From Microlunatus capsulatus (lineage in GTDB: Bacteria; Actinomycetota; Actinomycetes; Propionibacteriales; Propionibacteriaceae), in assembly GCF_017876495.1 (NCBI RefSeq), contig NZ_JAGIOB010000001.1:2542001-2606000 (forward strand): DNA of 64,000 nt, written 5' to 3'. The notes beneath the pieces were generated by a model, which ran no database searches, was not told where the DNA came from, and was given only the letters and a program-made list of their open reading frames with translations. This document shows positions 41,868-51,491 of this stretch, one piece after another (position 1 is the stretch's first letter; every line of letters begins with the position of its first letter). The translations under genes were made by a program, and so were the position numbers.

Positions 41868-43205
41868 TCACCGCCCGACCCGGCCGCGGCGCGGAGAGGC
41901 GCGCGTTGCGCAGGGGGTCCGGGTCCTGTCGACGTGCGGCGGCGGGACCCAGTCCGGGAGCCGGTCCTCGCCCATCCGGCAGGTCCAGCCGCGCGCCGCG
42001 TCGTTGTGGTGGTGGTAGCGGCACAGCAGCGTGAGGTTGTCGAGGTCGGTGCGCCCGCCGTCGACCCAGGCGGTGATGTGGTGGCGCTCGCACCACGGGA
42101 GGGGGCAGGTCGCAGCCGGGGAAGCTGCAGCCGCCGTCGCGGACGGCGAGGGCGAGCGTCTGGCTACGCGAGGCGATCCGGCGGGACCGGCCGAGCGTCA
42201 GGACCGCCCCTGCACGGTCCAGCACCGTCGGGATGATCTCCGCTTCGGCCGCCAGCTCGAGGAGCTGGGCGGTCGGGATCGCGTGGCCGTCGACGGTGGT
42301 GCCGTAACCGGTGCCCCGCAGCAGGCTCTCGTGCTCGATGGTCACCAGCACGGTGCTGGGGACGCCGGCTGGTCGCCGGCGCGCAGGACGCGGTCGCAGA
42401 CGTCCTCCAGGGCGTCGTGCAGCCGCTGGCCGTGCGTCCGTCCGTCCGGGACCTCCACCAGCCCCCCGCGGGGACCCGGGACGACGTCGGTGCGCGGCAG
42501 GCTCAGCGGCAGCAGGACGGCACGGAGCTTGGCGCCCAGGGTCCCGGTGAGACGCAGCTCGCCCCGCCAGCTCCCGTCGCGGCCGCGCCGCAGCTCGAGG
42601 TGTCGCCGGTCGGACACCAGTTGCTCCTGGGGCCGGCTGCCGTCGGGGTCGAGGTGCTCGACGAACCGCTCGGTGCAGACCTGCAGGTCACGCGGCCCGA
42701 GCACCGTGGCCAGCCGGGTGAGCTCGCGCTCGCCCTCGGTGACCGCGGCGGCGTCGTAGCCCGGCAGGTCGACGTGGGCGAGCCCGCGGCAGACGACGTC
42801 GACCTGCTCGGGCGTCACCTCACCGGCGCGCTGGGCGGCGGCGAGGGCGGGCCGGATCGGCGGTGCGGGCTGGCCGAGCGCGGTGACCCGCAGCCCGACC
42901 TGCTCGGACGCCCGGACCCGGCGGTGCGCCTCGCCGGCGGAGATCCGCAGCGCCGCGGTGAGCAGCCGGGTGAGCCGGCCCTGGCCGAGCGCCCCTGCCA
43001 CATCACGGTCGGCGGCGTCGCGCAGGGCTCGGTGGTCGACCAGCGGCAGCCGGTTGCGGACGGTCTCGAGGTCCTGCAGGAAGGCGACCAGGCCCGCAGC
43101 GTCGAGGTGGTCCAGCCCGCCGCCCTCGACCTCGTCGACCAGCCCGGCCAGCGCGTCGGCCAGCGCCGCCAGCCGCCGCCCCACCGGGGTCTCGTCCTCG
43201 TCCAC
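41868..43205 (-). pseudogene. DUF222-HNH endonuclease gene with two frameshifts
   Basis: The N-terminal DUF222 domain reads from GTG 43205 (MDEDETPVGRRLAALAD) to about 42355, then the frame shifts; the next segment starts VLVTIEHESLLRGTGYG. It shifts again near 42100 after CSFPGCDLP, in a C-run; the third frame then encodes WCERHHITAWVDGG, DLDNLTLLCRYHHND, the intact HNH core, and ends at 41868. Restoring both shifts gives a standard protein of about 445 residues. Such DUF222/HNH genes are multi-copy in actinobacteria and often decay. Sequencing error at GC-rich runs is the alternative. Confidence 0.8.
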
Positions 43206-43211
43206 GCCACC

Positions 43212-43217
43212 ACGCTA
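43212..43217 (-). promoter_or_regulatory. Leaderless -10 element of the DUF222-HNH pseudogene
   Basis: Minus strand TAGCGT, then 6 nt, then GTG at 43205; expression signals remain although the gene is broken. Confidence 0.45.
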
Positions 43218-43308
43218 GGAGAACAGGTGTTCGATTACCAGACGTCCAGCTGCACGGACAACACCGACGCCGGACGGACAACACCCCGCCCGGGCGGACG
43301 GCACCGGC

Positions 43309-44283
43309 TCAGCCGCGGACGACCAGGACCACCTTGCCGAGGTTGTCGCCGGACTCGAGGTGGGCGTGCGCGGAAGCCGCCTCGGCCAGCGGGAACGTCG
43401 TCTGCGGGGTGGGCGTGATCGTGCCGTCGGCCAGCAGCGGCCAGACGCGCTCCACCACCCGACGGCAGATCGCCGCCTTCTCCGCCGGCGGCCGCGGCCG
43501 CAGCGAGGTGGCAGTCACCAGTCCGCGCCGGGCCAGCAGCGCGCCCAGGTCGAGGGTGCCGCGGCTGCCGCCCTGCATCCCGATGACCACCAGCCGGCCC
43601 TCGGTCGCCATCAGCTGCTGGTGCGCCTCCAGGTACTTCGCGCCCATGCTGTCCAGCACCACGTCGACCCCGTCCGCGGCCGCCGACCGGACCTGCGCGG
43701 CCCAGTCGTCGCGGTAGGAGAAGGCGTGGTGGGCGCCGACGGAGCGGCAGTAGGCCAGCTTGTCCTCGCTGCCGGCGGTGGCCAGCACCGTCGCGCCCAG
43801 TGCGCGGGCGTACTGGATCGCGAAGGAGCCGATCCCGCCGGCGCCACCGTGCACGAGGAAGACCTCCCCGGCCCCCAGGTGGGCCAGGTCGAGGTTGGAG
43901 ACCACCGTCGCCGCGACCTCGACGACCCCGGCCGCCTCGACCAGGCTCAAGCCGGGCGGGGGCGCGACCACCTGGCCGGACGGGACGACGACCTGCTCGG
44001 CGTAGCCGCCGCCGGCCAGCAGCGCGACGCAGGGGTCGCCCACCGCCCAGCCCTCGACGCCCTCCCCGAGCGCCGCCACGTGCCCCGAGACCTCGAGCCC
44101 GATCAGCGGGCTCGCGGCGGGCGGGGGCGGGTAGTGCCCCTGCCGCTGCAGGAGGTCGGCCCGGTTGACCCCCGCGGCGGTGACGTCGACCAGCAGCTCG
44201 CCCGGACCGGCGCTCAGGTCGTCGACCTCGGTGAGCCCGAGCACCTCCGGGCCGCCCGCCTCGCGGGCCACGATCGCCTTCAT
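43309..44283 (-). CDS. NAD(P)H quinone oxidoreductase, MDR family (PIG3-like)
   Basis: 324 residues, zinc-independent medium-chain dehydrogenase. GVNRADLLQRQGHYPPPP at about residues 38-55 and SPLIGLEVSGHVAALGEGV are typical of the PIG3/QOR branch; VHGGAGGIGSFAIQYARALG is the NADPH-binding Rossmann motif. The zinc ligands of alcohol dehydrogenases are absent. Reduces quinones or reactive carbonyls in the cytoplasm. It stands alone, divergent from tRNA-Ser. Confidence 0.92.
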   Translation of the reverse strand: MKAIVAREAGGPEVLGLTEVDDLSAGPGELLVDVTAAGVNRADLLQRQGHYPPPPAASPLIGLEVSGHVAALGEGVEGWAVGDPCVALLAGGGYAEQVVVPSGQVVAPPPGLSLVEAAGVVEVAATVVSNLDLAHLGAGEVFLVHGGAGGIGSFAIQYARALGATVLATAGSEDKLAYCRSVGAHHAFSYRDDWAAQVRSAAADGVDVVLDSMGAKYLEAHQQLMATEGRLVVIGMQGGSRGTLDLGALLARRGLVTATSLRPRPPAEKAAICRRVVERVWPLLADGTITPTPQTTFPLAEAASAHAHLESGDNLGKVVLVVRG

Positions 44284-44358
44284 GACGGCGAGCCTGCCAC
44301 GCGGGCGGTCGGCTACGCTGCGGTGGTCCCGGGGCCGGGCGCTCGACGGCCACGTGCG

Positions 44359-44448
44359 GGCGAGGTCGCATAGTGGACTAGTGCAGGCGCCTTGAAAGCG
44401 CCCGAGCGGGAGACCGTTCCGTGGGTTCGAATCCCACCCTCGCCGCCA
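44359..44448 (+). tRNA. tRNA-Ser (anticodon UGA)
   Basis: 90 nt including encoded CCA. Acceptor GGCGAGG / CCTCGCC with G discriminator, anticodon loop CTTGAAA in GGCGC...GCGCC (TGA), long variable arm CGAGCGGGAGACCGTTCCG typical of class II serine tRNAs, and T-arm GTGGGTTCGAATCCCAC. Confidence 0.95.
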
Positions 44449-44485
44449 GACGTCGGCACCGCCGGACAGGAGTCAGCAGCGCACC

Positions 44486-46321
44486 ATGGTGTCCACCACC
44501 ACCACCCCTCCCGACGCCGGCACCCCCCTCGAGGTGCTGCGGACCGTCTTCGGCTACGACAGCTTCCGCGGGCAGCAGGCCGAGGTCGTCGACACCGTCG
44601 TCGGGGGCGGCGACGCGCTCGTGCTGATGCCGACGGGCGCCGGGAAGTCGCTCTGCTACCAGGTGCCAGCGCTGGTCCGCCCCGGCACCGGCGTCGTCAT
44701 CTCCCCGCTGATCGCGCTGATGCAGGACCAGGTGGACGCCCTCGCCGCCCTCGGCGTCCGCGCGGCGTTCCTCAACTCCTCCCAGCGCCTCGACGAGCGC
44801 CGCGACGTCGAGGCCGCCTACCTGGCCGGTGAGCTCGACCTGCTCTACCTGGCGCCCGAGCGGCTCAACGTCCCCGACACCGTGCGGCTCCTCGAGCGCG
44901 GCCGGATCGCCCTGTTCGCGATCGACGAGGCGCACTGCGTCTCGGCCTGGGGCCACGACTTCCGGCCCGACTACCTGACCCTGGCCATGCTCGGGCACCG
45001 CTGGCCCGACGTGCCCCGCATCGCGCTCACCGCCACGGCCACCGAGGCGACCGCCGCGGAGATCGTCACCCGGCTCGAGCTCCAGGACGCGACCCAGTTC
45101 GTCGCCAGCTTCGACCGGCCCAACATCGAGTACCGGATCGTCGGCAAGGACAGCCCGCGCCAGCAGCTGCTGACCCTGCTGCGCACCGAGCACGCGGGCG
45201 ACGCGGGCATCGTCTACTGCCTCTCGCGGAAGTCGGTCGACGAGACCGCGGTGTTCCTCAACCGGGAGGGGATCACCGCCCTGCCGTACCACGCGGGTCT
45301 CGACGGCGCGGTCCGCGCGCGGAACCAGGCGCGGTTCCTGCGCGAGCCCGGCCTGGTGATGGTGGCCACCATCGCGTTCGGCATGGGCATCGACAAGCCT
45401 GACGTCCGCTTCGTCGCCCACCTCGACCTGCCGAAGTCGGTGGAGGGCTACTACCAGGAGACCGGTCGAGCGGGGCGCGACGGCCAGCCGGCGACCGCCT
45501 GGCTCGCCTACGGGCTCGCCGACGTCGTGTCCCAGCGCAAGATGATCGACTCCTCCGACGGCGACGCCGCCCACCGCCGCCGGCTCGCTGCGCACCTCGA
45601 CGCGATGCTCGCCCTCTGCGAGACCGTCGAGTGCCGCCGCGTCCAGCTCCTCGCCTACTTCGGGCAGCAGGCGGAGCCCTGCGGGAACTGCGACACCTGC
45701 ACCAGCCCGCCGCAGACCTGGGACGGGACCGTGCCCGCGCAGAAGCTGCTGTCCGCGGTGTGGCGGCTGGCCGACCGCCGGCAGCGCTACGGCGCCGGGC
45801 ACGTCGTCGACATCCTGCTGGGCAACACCACGCCCCGGGTCACCCAGCTGGGGCACACGGACCTGACCGTCTTCGGCATCGGGACCGAGCTCGACGCGAA
45901 CGAGTGGCGCGGCGTCGTCCGGCAGCTGCTCGCCCAGCAGCTGCTGTCCGTCGCCGACGGGTACGGCACCCTGACCCTCACCGAGGCCTCCGGGGCGGTG
46001 CTGCGCGGGGAGCGGACCGTCGCTCTGCGCCGGGAGGCCCCGAAGGCCGCCGGGACCCGGACGCGGAAGAAGTCGTCGGCGGCCGGTGCCGTCCCGCTGG
46101 ACGCGACCGGTGAGGAGCTGTTCGAGCGGCTCCGCGGCTGGCGCTCGGCGACGGCGAAGGAGGCCGGCGTCCCGCCCTACGTCGTCTTCCACGACGCGAC
46201 GCTGCGCCAGGTCGCCCTGGTGGCGCCGACGGCGCTGGACCAGCTCGCCGCCATCTCCGGCATCGGGGCTGGCAAGCTGGAGAAGTGGGGACCGGCCCTG
46301 CTGGAGGTCGTCGGCGGCTGA
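44486..46321 (+). CDS. recQ: ATP-dependent DNA helicase RecQ
   Basis: 611 residues. Helicase motifs in order: FRGQQAEVV (motif 0), [17 protein letters not shown] (Walker A), [18 protein letters not shown] (motif II with the RecQ aromatic loop), and [15 protein letters not shown] (motif VI). A zinc-binding domain follows ([12 protein letters not shown] ... CGNCDTC), then winged-helix RQC and, at the C-terminus, an HRDC domain ([20 protein letters not shown]). Unwinds DNA 3' to 5' in recombination and fork repair. Starts 37 bp after tRNA-Ser with no obvious promoter of its own, so it may be read from the tRNA transcript. Confidence 0.95.
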   Translation: MVSTTTTPPDAGTPLEVLRTVFGYDSFRGQQAEVVDTVVGGGDALVLMPTGAGKSLCYQVPALVRPGTGVVISPLIALMQDQVDALAALGVRAAFLNSSQRLDERRDVEAAYLAGELDLLYLAPERLNVPDTVRLLERGRIALFAIDEAHCVSAWGHDFRPDYLTLAMLGHRWPDVPRIALTATATEATAAEIVTRLELQDATQFVASFDRPNIEYRIVGKDSPRQQLLTLLRTEHAGDAGIVYCLSRKSVDETAVFLNREGITALPYHAGLDGAVRARNQARFLREPGLVMVATIAFGMGIDKPDVRFVAHLDLPKSVEGYYQETGRAGRDGQPATAWLAYGLADVVSQRKMIDSSDGDAAHRRRLAAHLDAMLALCETVECRRVQLLAYFGQQAEPCGNCDTCTSPPQTWDGTVPAQKLLSAVWRLADRRQRYGAGHVVDILLGNTTPRVTQLGHTDLTVFGIGTELDANEWRGVVRQLLAQQLLSVADGYGTLTLTEASGAVLRGERTVALRREAPKAAGTRTRKKSSAAGAVPLDATGEELFERLRGWRSATAKEAGVPPYVVFHDATLRQVALVAPTALDQLAAISGIGAGKLEKWGPALLEVVGG

Positions 46322-46387
46322 GCCGGTTGCCGCGGTCCTCGCGCACCGGCGGCCCCGCACGCGCCCGGCCCGGTCGTCGCCGCTCGC

Positions 46388-46393
46388 TAGGGT
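46388..46393 (+). promoter_or_regulatory. Leaderless -10 element of the PH-like membrane protein
   Basis: TAGGGT, then 6 nt, then GTG at 46400. Confidence 0.5.
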
Positions 46394-46399
46394 TCCCGG

Positions 46400-46876
46400 G
46401 TGAGCCCGCACCCCGTCGTCCAGCCCCCGGTCCAGCGCTTCGACCTCGTCGCCACCCCGCCGGTCCGCGCCCTGGCCATCGCCGCTGGCGCCGAGGTGCT
46501 GGGGGCGCTGCTGCTGGTCGGCTGGGGGGCGCTGGACCTGCCGCTGGTCGTCGCCGTCCTCGGGGGCCTGCTCCTCGCCGCGGGCCTGGCGCTGGTGGTG
46601 GCCGCGGTCGTGCTCAGCGGGCGGCTGCGCACCCGCGTGGAGCTGGCCCCGGACGCGGTGCGCGTGACGCGCGCCGGGCAGTCGCGCTCGGTGGCCTGGG
46701 AGGACGTGCAGGAGGTGACGCTGCACCACCCGCAGCTGCAGGTGGTCACCGAGGACCCGGCCGACGGCCTCGTCGTGACCAACCCGCGTGGCCCGGCCGA
46801 CCCGCGGTTCGCCGCGCTGCTCGACGCCCTGCGCCAGCGCCTCGACGACCACCGGGGCTACCGCCCGCTGGAGTGA
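46400..46876 (+). CDS. Two-helix membrane protein with PH-like C-terminal domain
   Basis: 158 residues. Two adjacent membrane helices (about residues 23-45 and 50-73) are followed by a soluble domain of about 80 residues (LAPDAVRVTRAGQSRSVAWE, HHPQLQVVTEDPADG) with the strand pattern of bacterial PH/DUF3093-like domains. The exact family is uncertain. Start GTG follows TAGGGT by 6 nt. Probably sits on the cytoplasmic face of the membrane; function unknown. Confidence 0.7.
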   Translation: MSPHPVVQPPVQRFDLVATPPVRALAIAAGAEVLGALLLVGWGALDLPLVVAVLGGLLLAAGLALVVAAVVLSGRLRTRVELAPDAVRVTRAGQSRSVAWEDVQEVTLHHPQLQVVTEDPADGLVVTNPRGPADPRFAALLDALRQRLDDHRGYRPLE

Positions 46877-46904
46877 GCCCGCCGGAGCGGGTCAGCCCGA
46901 CGCG

Positions 46905-48488
46905 TCAGCCGCGGTACGGCGTCGCGGTGGCGGCCATCTCCGGGTCGTAGGCGCAGGAGTCCGCGACGTCCTCGCTCTCGGTCTTCTTCGGCTTCGCCGT
47001 CTTCGAGGCGCTGCCCGAGGGGGACGGCTTCTTCGACGTCGAGCCGCCCGACGGCTTGGCCGCCTTGGTCTCGCCCAGCGCGACCTTGACCCGCTGCCGC
47101 ATCCGGTCGAAGTCCGGGTTCGGGCTGAGGAACCCGTCCTCGCCGTGCTTGAACACGATGCTGCGGACGCTGCCGTCCTTGACCCGCAGGCTGAGGTCCA
47201 CCATCAGCGGCAGCACCTCCTGCGGCATGTCGGTGAGGACGATCTGCTTGCCCGCCTTGGCGACGTCCTCGTAGCGGGCCAGCATGTTGGCCGGGTTGGC
47301 CTGCTTGATGATCGCGTCGATCACGCAGCGCTGGCGGTCCATCCGGGCGAAGTCGTCGGAGCCGAACCGGCCGCGGGCGTACCAGAGGGCGCCGCGGCCG
47401 TCGAGCTTGCGGTTCGGCCCGGGCTCGAGGAACTCCTTCGGCGGGATGCCGAGATCGGTGTTGCCGCCGATCGGGATGTAGCTGTTGATGTTGAGCGTGA
47501 TGCCGCCCAGGGCGTTGATCATCTTGCTGAAGCCCTGCAGGTTGATCAGCACGTAGTAGTCGACCTCGAGCCCCAGGGCCGTGCCGACCGAGAGCTTGAG
47601 CGCGTCCGCGCCCAGGTTGTCGGTCTCGCCCAGCACGTCCTTCGGGACCGTGTTCGGCACGTTGTCGTACATGGCGTTGAGGAAGTGCTCGGGGTCGTCC
47701 CCGTCGCCGGTGGTGAACCCGTCCGGGTAGTAGCGGCTGAGCGCCGACTTCTTCGGGAACGGCATCCGGCCGGTGTTGCGCGGCAGGCTGAACAGCGTGG
47801 TGTCGCCGGTCGCGGTGTCGATGCTGGCCAGGATGACGGTGTCGGTCCGGGTGCCGGTGCGGCCGTCGCCCGCGTCGCCGCCCAGCAGCAGCACGTTGAG
47901 CCGGGGCTTGTCCGCCCAGGGGTCGGCCGCGGCCGTCGCGCCCTTGGTCGGCTTGCCGCCCAGCGTCGGCCGGGTGGCGCTGCGGCTGTCGTCCTGGCTC
48001 TTGAAGACGCCCTGCACCGACGAGGCGGTGTCGTAGCTGTAGCGCGCGGCCACCGCCATCGGGGCCGCGACCGCGAAAGCCAGCACGGCGACCAGCAGCC
48101 CGCCGGCCACCCGCTGCGGACGCGTCGTCCGGCCGCGGAGGCTGAGGTGGCTGGCGACGACCACGCCCACCCAGGCCAGCGCCAGCACGACCAGCACCGA
48201 GCTGGTGGCGTAGAGGACCGACGGCTTGACGAACTGGGCCAGCAGGCCCTGCCAGTCCAGGGCCGCCCAGAGCCCGAGGACCACCAGCGCGACCGCGAAC
48301 AGCCCCAGCACGACGCCGCCGACCACCCGCCGGCGGGCGGCGATGAGCCCCAGGCCGGGCAGCACGGTGCCGGCGACGGTGAGCGCGGCCGTCCGCCGGA
48401 AGCTGCGGCCGGGGGTCGGGATCGCCGTCGCCCCGGAGGAGGGGAGGTCCCAGCTCCACGGGCCCTGCTCGGGCGGCTGGTCGGTCAC
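46905..48488 (-). CDS. LytR-CpsA-Psr (LCP) family cell-wall ligase
   Basis: 527 residues. The first 150 residues hold four or five membrane helices, more than the usual single one. The LCP domain starts near residue 185 (NVLLLGGDAGDGRTGTRTDT) with the Arg/Asp residues that hold the polyprenyl pyrophosphate; FSLPRNTG, NAMYDNVPN and YARGRFGSDDFARMDRQRCV are further motifs. The C-terminus is Ser/Lys/Pro-rich. LCP enzymes attach polymers such as teichoic acid or arabinogalactan to peptidoglycan. GTG at 48488 is preferred over 48500 because GGGAG lies at proper distance. Confidence 0.9.
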   Translation of the reverse strand: MTDQPPEQGPWSWDLPSSGATAIPTPGRSFRRTAALTVAGTVLPGLGLIAARRRVVGGVVLGLFAVALVVLGLWAALDWQGLLAQFVKPSVLYATSSVLVVLALAWVGVVVASHLSLRGRTTRPQRVAGGLLVAVLAFAVAAPMAVAARYSYDTASSVQGVFKSQDDSRSATRPTLGGKPTKGATAAADPWADKPRLNVLLLGGDAGDGRTGTRTDTVILASIDTATGDTTLFSLPRNTGRMPFPKKSALSRYYPDGFTTGDGDDPEHFLNAMYDNVPNTVPKDVLGETDNLGADALKLSVGTALGLEVDYYVLINLQGFSKMINALGGITLNINSYIPIGGNTDLGIPPKEFLEPGPNRKLDGRGALWYARGRFGSDDFARMDRQRCVIDAIIKQANPANMLARYEDVAKAGKQIVLTDMPQEVLPLMVDLSLRVKDGSVRSIVFKHGEDGFLSPNPDFDRMRQRVKVALGETKAAKPSGGSTSKKPSPSGSASKTAKPKKTESEDVADSCAYDPEMAATATPYRG

Positions 48489-48599
48489 GGGTGCTCCCAC
48501 AAGGCGTTTCGACGACGGGGCGGGCGGGACGGGCGAGGCCCACTGTACGTGGCCGCCGGAGCCCGCGGGCCGGCGCGCGGAGGCTCTCCGGGGTGGCTT

Positions 48600-48629
48600 T
48601 TGCCTCCCGGCGCGGTCGGTCGGTAGTCT
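48600..48629 (+). promoter_or_regulatory. Probable promoter of tRNA-Ser(GCU)
   Basis: TTGCCT at 48600-48605 and TAGTCT at 48624-48629 with an 18-bp spacer, about 35 bp before the tRNA. Confidence 0.45.
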
Positions 48630-48663
48630 TGCCGGGCGCTCGCCCCGGTGGGCGCTCAGTGTG

Positions 48664-48757
48664 GGAGGCGTCGCCTAGTCCGGTCTATGGCGCCCGCCTG
48701 CTAAGCGGGTTTGGGTCTTAAAGCCCATCGCGAGTTCAAATCTCGCCGCCTCCGCCA
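48664..48757 (+). tRNA. tRNA-Ser (anticodon GCU)
   Basis: 94 nt including CCA. Acceptor GGAGGCG / CGCCTCC (the same seven bases as tRNA-Sec here), anticodon loop CTGCTAA within CCCGC...GCGGG (GCT), long variable arm TTGGGTCTTAAAGCCCAT, T-arm GCGAGTTCAAATCTCGC. Confidence 0.95.
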
Positions 48758-48773
48758 CACGAGCCAGCTGGTC

Positions 48774-48806
48774 AGACCCCGTCCGACGCCTGTTCGGCCG
48801 GGGTCT
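48774..48806 (+). terminator. Terminator hairpin after tRNA-Ser(GCU)
   Basis: AGACCCCG at 48774 pairs with CGGGGTCT at 48799, with an inner CCGA/TCGG extension; 17 bp after the tRNA end. It separates the tRNA from the D-amino-acid operon. Confidence 0.7.
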
Positions 48807-48882
48807 TCCCATCCCCGGAGCCGGTCGGCCGGGCCGCCCTCGCTACGCTGCGGGCGACCCCTCACCCCCTCGGGAGACGACC

Positions 48883-49287
48883 ATGCGGCAGGCCTTCACC
48901 TCCGACTCCGCGCCCCAGCCGCGCGGCAGCTACTCCCAGGTCATCCAGGCCGGCTCGCTGGTGTTCACCGCCGGCTTCGGCCCGGTCGACCCGGCCACCG
49001 AGCGCAACGTCGGCGACACGATCGAGGAGCAGACCGCCCGCGTCCTCGACAACCTCGAGGCGGCCCTGGCCGCGGCCGGCTGCGGGCTCCGCGACGTCGT
49101 CAAGGTCACCACCCACCTGGCCGACCTCAAACGGGACTTCGCCGGCTACGACGCCGTCTACCGGAGCCGGATGGTGGAGCCCTACCCGGTGCGCACGACC
49201 GTCGGCTCGCAGCTGATGGACATCCTCGTCGAGATCGACGTCGTGGCGGTGCTGCCTGACGCCGTCGAGCCGTCCGGGACCGCCTGA
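48883..49287 (+). CDS. RidA family enamine/imine deaminase
   Basis: 134 residues, RidA/YjgF/YER057c fold. PRGSYSQVIQAGSLVFTAG holds the substrate pocket Tyr/Ser region; the Arg that binds the carboxylate is expected in YPVRTTVGS. RidA hydrolyses reactive enamines and imines released by PLP dehydratases. A CGGGAGACG ribosome site precedes the ATG. It is the first gene of a tight four-gene operon with a D-amino-acid dehydratase-like enzyme starting 1 bp after its stop, so clearing that enzyme's imine products is its probable job. Confidence 0.92.
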   Translation: MRQAFTSDSAPQPRGSYSQVIQAGSLVFTAGFGPVDPATERNVGDTIEEQTARVLDNLEAALAAAGCGLRDVVKVTTHLADLKRDFAGYDAVYRSRMVEPYPVRTTVGSQLMDILVEIDVVAVLPDAVEPSGTA

Positions 49288-49288
49288 C

Positions 49289-50650
49289 GTGCCCGACAGG
49301 CCCGCCCAGGACCACTCAGCCCAGGACCGTCGCGCCCCGGACCGGCACGCGCTGCTGCGCACCTTCGTCGACGCGCTGGCGGCCGAGCCGCTGGACTGGC
49401 GGCACCAGGGCTTCGCCGGCCTCGAGGGCCGGTTCGCGGCGCGCGACCTGGCGGGCGCCGGCCTGCGGGTGTCCGAGCTCGGCTCGCCGCTGATGACCCT
49501 GGACGCCGGCGCCGTCGCGGCCAACCTGGCCGCCATGGCGTCCTGGTGCGCGGACCGCGGCGTCGCGCTGGCCCCGCACGGCAAGACGACGATGGCGCCG
49601 GCCCTCTGGCTGGCCCAGCTGGACGCCGGTGCCCGCGCGATCACCGTGGCCAACGCCGCGCAGCTGCGCGCCGCGCACGCGTTCGGGGTCCGCTCCCTCG
49701 TGGTGGCCAACGAACTGGTCGCCACGGCCGAGCTGCGCTGGCTCGCCGCCGCCCGCGACGCCGACCCCGCGCTGGAGGTCCTGCACTGGGTCGACTCCGT
49801 GGCCGCCGTCGAGCGGATCGACGCGGCGCTGGCCGGCGTGCCGCCCCGGCGCCCGCTGACCGTCTGCGTCGAGCTGGGCGCCCCCGGCGGCCGCACCGGG
49901 GCCCGGACCGACGCCGAGGTGGACGCCGTCGCCGCGCGGGTCGTCGCGTCCCCGGCCTGCGTGCTGGCCGGCGTCAGCGGCTACGAGGGCGCCGTCGTCG
50001 GCGCGGGCGGCACCGCCGAGGGCCTGGCCGCCGTCGAGGCCTTCCTGCAGCGGCTGGCGGACGCGCACGGCCGGCTGGCGGACCGCTTCGAGACGCCGGT
50101 GGTCACCCTGACGGCCGGCGGCAGCGCGCACTTCGACGCCGTCGTCGACGTCCTCGGCCCGCTGGCCGGGGAGCGGGAGGGCCACCGCGTCGAGGTCCTG
50201 CTGCGCTCCGGGGCCTACGTCGTCCACGACGACGTGCACTACGCGCAGGTCACCCCCAGCACCCGCGGCGGCGGCCCGGCCCTCCGCCCGGCCATCCACG
50301 TCCGGGCCCAGGTGCTCTCCCGACCGGAGCCCGGGCTCGTCGTCCTCGACGCCGGCAAGCGCGACCTGCCCTTCGACCTCGACCTGCCCGTCCTGCTCGA
50401 CGCCGTCCGCCGGCGCCCGCTGGGCGAGCCGGAGCCGGTGGAGATCGGCCCGGCCACGCTCACCCGGCTCAACGACCAGCACGCCTACGTCGACGTCGAG
50501 CCGGCCAGCGCGCTGGCCGTGGGCGACGTCGTCCGGCTCGGGCTCTCGCACCCCTGCACCGCGTTCGACAAGTGGCGGGCGATCGCCGTGGTGGACGACG
50601 CCGCCCATCCCGACCCCGCCGTCCTGGACGCCGTGCACACGTTCTTCTGA
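49289..50650 (+). CDS. D-serine dehydratase/D-threonine aldolase-like PLP enzyme (DSD1 family)
   Basis: 453 residues, fold-type III PLP protein. LGSPLMTLDAGAVAANLAAM then LAPHGKTTMAPALW, whose Lys (about residue 98) binds PLP, mark the alanine-racemase-like barrel. The C-terminal beta domain carries RAQVLSRPEPGLVVLDAGKR and SHPCTAFDKWRAI, where His and Cys are placed as in the metal-binding pair of DSD1-type D-serine dehydratases. Expected to deaminate or cleave D-amino acids. The GTG lies 1 bp after the RidA stop. Exact substrate not known. Confidence 0.87.
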   Translation: MPDRPAQDHSAQDRRAPDRHALLRTFVDALAAEPLDWRHQGFAGLEGRFAARDLAGAGLRVSELGSPLMTLDAGAVAANLAAMASWCADRGVALAPHGKTTMAPALWLAQLDAGARAITVANAAQLRAAHAFGVRSLVVANELVATAELRWLAAARDADPALEVLHWVDSVAAVERIDAALAGVPPRRPLTVCVELGAPGGRTGARTDAEVDAVAARVVASPACVLAGVSGYEGAVVGAGGTAEGLAAVEAFLQRLADAHGRLADRFETPVVTLTAGGSAHFDAVVDVLGPLAGEREGHRVEVLLRSGAYVVHDDVHYAQVTPSTRGGGPALRPAIHVRAQVLSRPEPGLVVLDAGKRDLPFDLDLPVLLDAVRRRPLGEPEPVEIGPATLTRLNDQHAYVDVEPASALAVGDVVRLGLSHPCTAFDKWRAIAVVDDAAHPDPAVLDAVHTFF

Positions 50651-50711
50651 CTCCCCGCCTCCCCTGACCCCCGCTCCCTCTGACCCCGCCCCGACCAGCA
50701 GGAGGATCCCG

Positions 50712-51491
50712 ATGCGTTTCGCCGAGCAGGTGGTGCTGGTCACCGGGGCCGGGTCGGGGATCGGCCGCGCGGCGGCCGGGCTCTTCGCCGCCGAGGGCGC
50801 GCAGGTCGTCGTCCTGGACGTCGACGGCGACAGCGCCGTCGAGACGGCCGAGGCCCTCGACGGGGCCGTGGCCATGACCCTCGACATCCGCGACCTCTCC
50901 GCCGCGGCCGCCGTCCTCGACCAGCTGCAGGCCGACTTCGGCCGGGTGGACGTGCTGGTCAACAACGCCATGCGGATCTCGGCCGGCGAGCTGGACGAGC
51001 GCGACGACGACGCCGACATGCTCGACGAGCTCGACGTCGACCTGCTCGGCGCCGTCCGGATGATCCGGGTCTGCCTGCCCGCCATGCGCCGCCAGCGCCG
51101 CGGCGCGATCGTCAACGTGGCCTCGGTCAACGGCCTCGGCTACTTCGGCAACGACGTCTACTCCGCGGCCAAGGCCGGCCTGGTCAGCCTCACCCGTTCT
51201 GTCGCCGCCCGGCACGGCCGCGACGGCATCCGCTGCAACGCCGTCGCCCCCGGCACCATCGCCACGCCCACCTGGAACGAGCGCGCCGCCGCCGAGCCGG
51301 GCTTCCTCGAGCGGATGGGCAGCTACTACCCGCTCGGCCGCGTGGGTCAGCCCGACGAGGTGGCGCAGGCCATCGCCTTTCTCGCCTCCGACCAGGCCTC
51401 CTGGATCACCGGGGTGACCCTGCCCGTCGATGGGGGTCTGCTCACCGGCCAGGTCGCCATGGCCCGGGACCTCACCACGGGCCCGGTGTGA
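50712..51491 (+). CDS. Short-chain dehydrogenase/reductase
   Basis: 259 residues. Cofactor motif VTGAGSGIGRAAAGLF at the N-terminus, VLDVDGD just after (Asp favours NAD), VNNAM as the NNAG-like motif, and YSAAKAGL with the catalytic Tyr and Lys. ATG at 50712 has a strong AGGAGG site. Its end overlaps the next gene by 4 bp (GTGA). It may reduce or oxidise the keto or hydroxy product of the upstream D-amino-acid enzyme; substrate unknown. Confidence 0.9.
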   Translation: MRFAEQVVLVTGAGSGIGRAAAGLFAAEGAQVVVLDVDGDSAVETAEALDGAVAMTLDIRDLSAAAAVLDQLQADFGRVDVLVNNAMRISAGELDERDDDADMLDELDVDLLGAVRMIRVCLPAMRRQRRGAIVNVASVNGLGYFGNDVYSAAKAGLVSLTRSVAARHGRDGIRCNAVAPGTIATPTWNERAAAEPGFLERMGSYYPLGRVGQPDEVAQAIAFLASDQASWITGVTLPVDGGLLTGQVAMARDLTTGPV

